This document shows, piece by piece, positions 63,802-64,000 of a stretch of 64,000 bases of DNA (its first letter is position 1; each line of letters starts with the position of its first letter). The translations under genes and the position numbers were made by a program. This stretch comes from an uncultured Carboxylicivirga sp. (lineage in GTDB: Bacteria > Bacteroidota > Bacteroidia > Bacteroidales > Marinilabiliaceae), in NCBI RefSeq assembly GCF_963668385.1, contig NZ_OY764327.1, positions 3,196,501 through 3,260,500 of the forward strand, in the 5' to 3' direction. The notes beneath the pieces were generated by a model. That model worked only from the letters and a program-made list of their open reading frames with translations, had not been told where the DNA came from and ran no database searches.

Positions 63802-64000
63802 ATGAAAATGTATAAGAATATACCCCTTGCGTTAATCGCGTTTATTTCGTTGATGGGATTGGGTTTAACAGGTTGTTCTGCTTTTCTCGATAAAGAGTAC
63901 GATGCCTCTTTGTCGGAGGATAAAGTGTTTGGGAATGCTACACAAACAAGACAATTTTTATCAAATATATATACCAATCTCCCTGATGGGATTGGTATAT
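63802..64000 (+). CDS. SusD/RagB-type lipoprotein, N-terminal part (runs off the window)
   Basis: The first 66 codons are visible. Lipobox GLGLTGC, followed by SAFLDKEYDASLSEDKVFGN, the standard SusD beginning (a Leu-Asp dipeptide, then a stretch that matches the N-terminal helix with Phe/Tyr before the TPR half). It lies 21 bases after the second susC and should be its lid partner. The rest lies beyond 64000. Confidence 0.85.
   Translation, partial: MKMYKNIPLALIAFISLMGLGLTGCSAFLDKEYDASLSEDKVFGNATQTRQFLSNIYTNLPDGIGI

Overview
The window comes from a member of the Bacteroidota. The evidence is three SusC/SusD pairs, a type IX secretion (T9SS) block (gldJ, porU, porV and a porE-like gene), a T9SS C-terminal sorting domain, promoters with the Bacteroidota -7 box TAnnTTTG (twice with a TTG box 20-21 bases upstream), a tyrosine recombinase of the Bacteroidota type, and low GC. 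gldJ together with many glycan genes would fit a free-living gliding or anaerobic lineage such as the Marinilabiliales, but the rank below phylum is inference.

Layout. 1-583: a truncated class II fumarase end and a cold-shock protein. 582-8655 (all minus strand): an operon-like set of two family-4 glycosyltransferases and a GH130 phosphorylase, then a Lys-rich small protein, an orphan histidine kinase, a cupin, a B12-binding radical SAM enzyme and an AraC-type regulator with a CxxC head. 8799-12190: an accessory patch with a decayed TOTE-type primase gene, a HipB/HipA toxin-antitoxin pair and a tyrosine recombinase, lying beside a tRNA-Ser. 12191-12821: tRNA-Ser plus four tandem tRNA-Val genes with their own promoter and terminator. 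12884-21039: housekeeping genes (folC, PIN-PhoH ATPase, mtaB, inositol monophosphatase-like, lipid A-type acyltransferase, GT2, murF). 21131-30823: the T9SS block, with gldJ divergent from porU-porV-ispF-thioredoxin and then a porE-like gene. 30815-36753: transporters, hypothetical genes, lspA, a TIKI/EreA-like secreted protein and a Crp/Fnr regulator. 37062-40523: a secreted beta-propeller T9SS cargo protein and a small lipoprotein. 41580-64000: two neighbouring polysaccharide utilization loci (PULs).

How the genes work together. The PULs join outer-membrane SusC/SusD import pairs, surface lipoproteins with carbohydrate-binding-like domains, a GH43 endo-arabinanase-like lipoprotein and a GH127 beta-L-arabinofuranosidase-like lipoprotein, which points to arabinan or another arabinose-rich polymer. 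Both PULs start with the same promoter module: a shared AATTATCCACCAAA...ATTGAAC element sits exactly 52 bases upstream of the -7 box in each, so they are probably switched on by the same regulator, which is not in the window. The T9SS block would export and anchor cargo such as the 37-40 kb propeller protein. The most unusual items are this shared PUL promoter module, the GT4-GH130-GT4 operon, the decayed TOTE primase next to hipBA, and hairpins placed where they could attenuate transcription (start of the 55.8 kb susC; leader at 40.6 kb).
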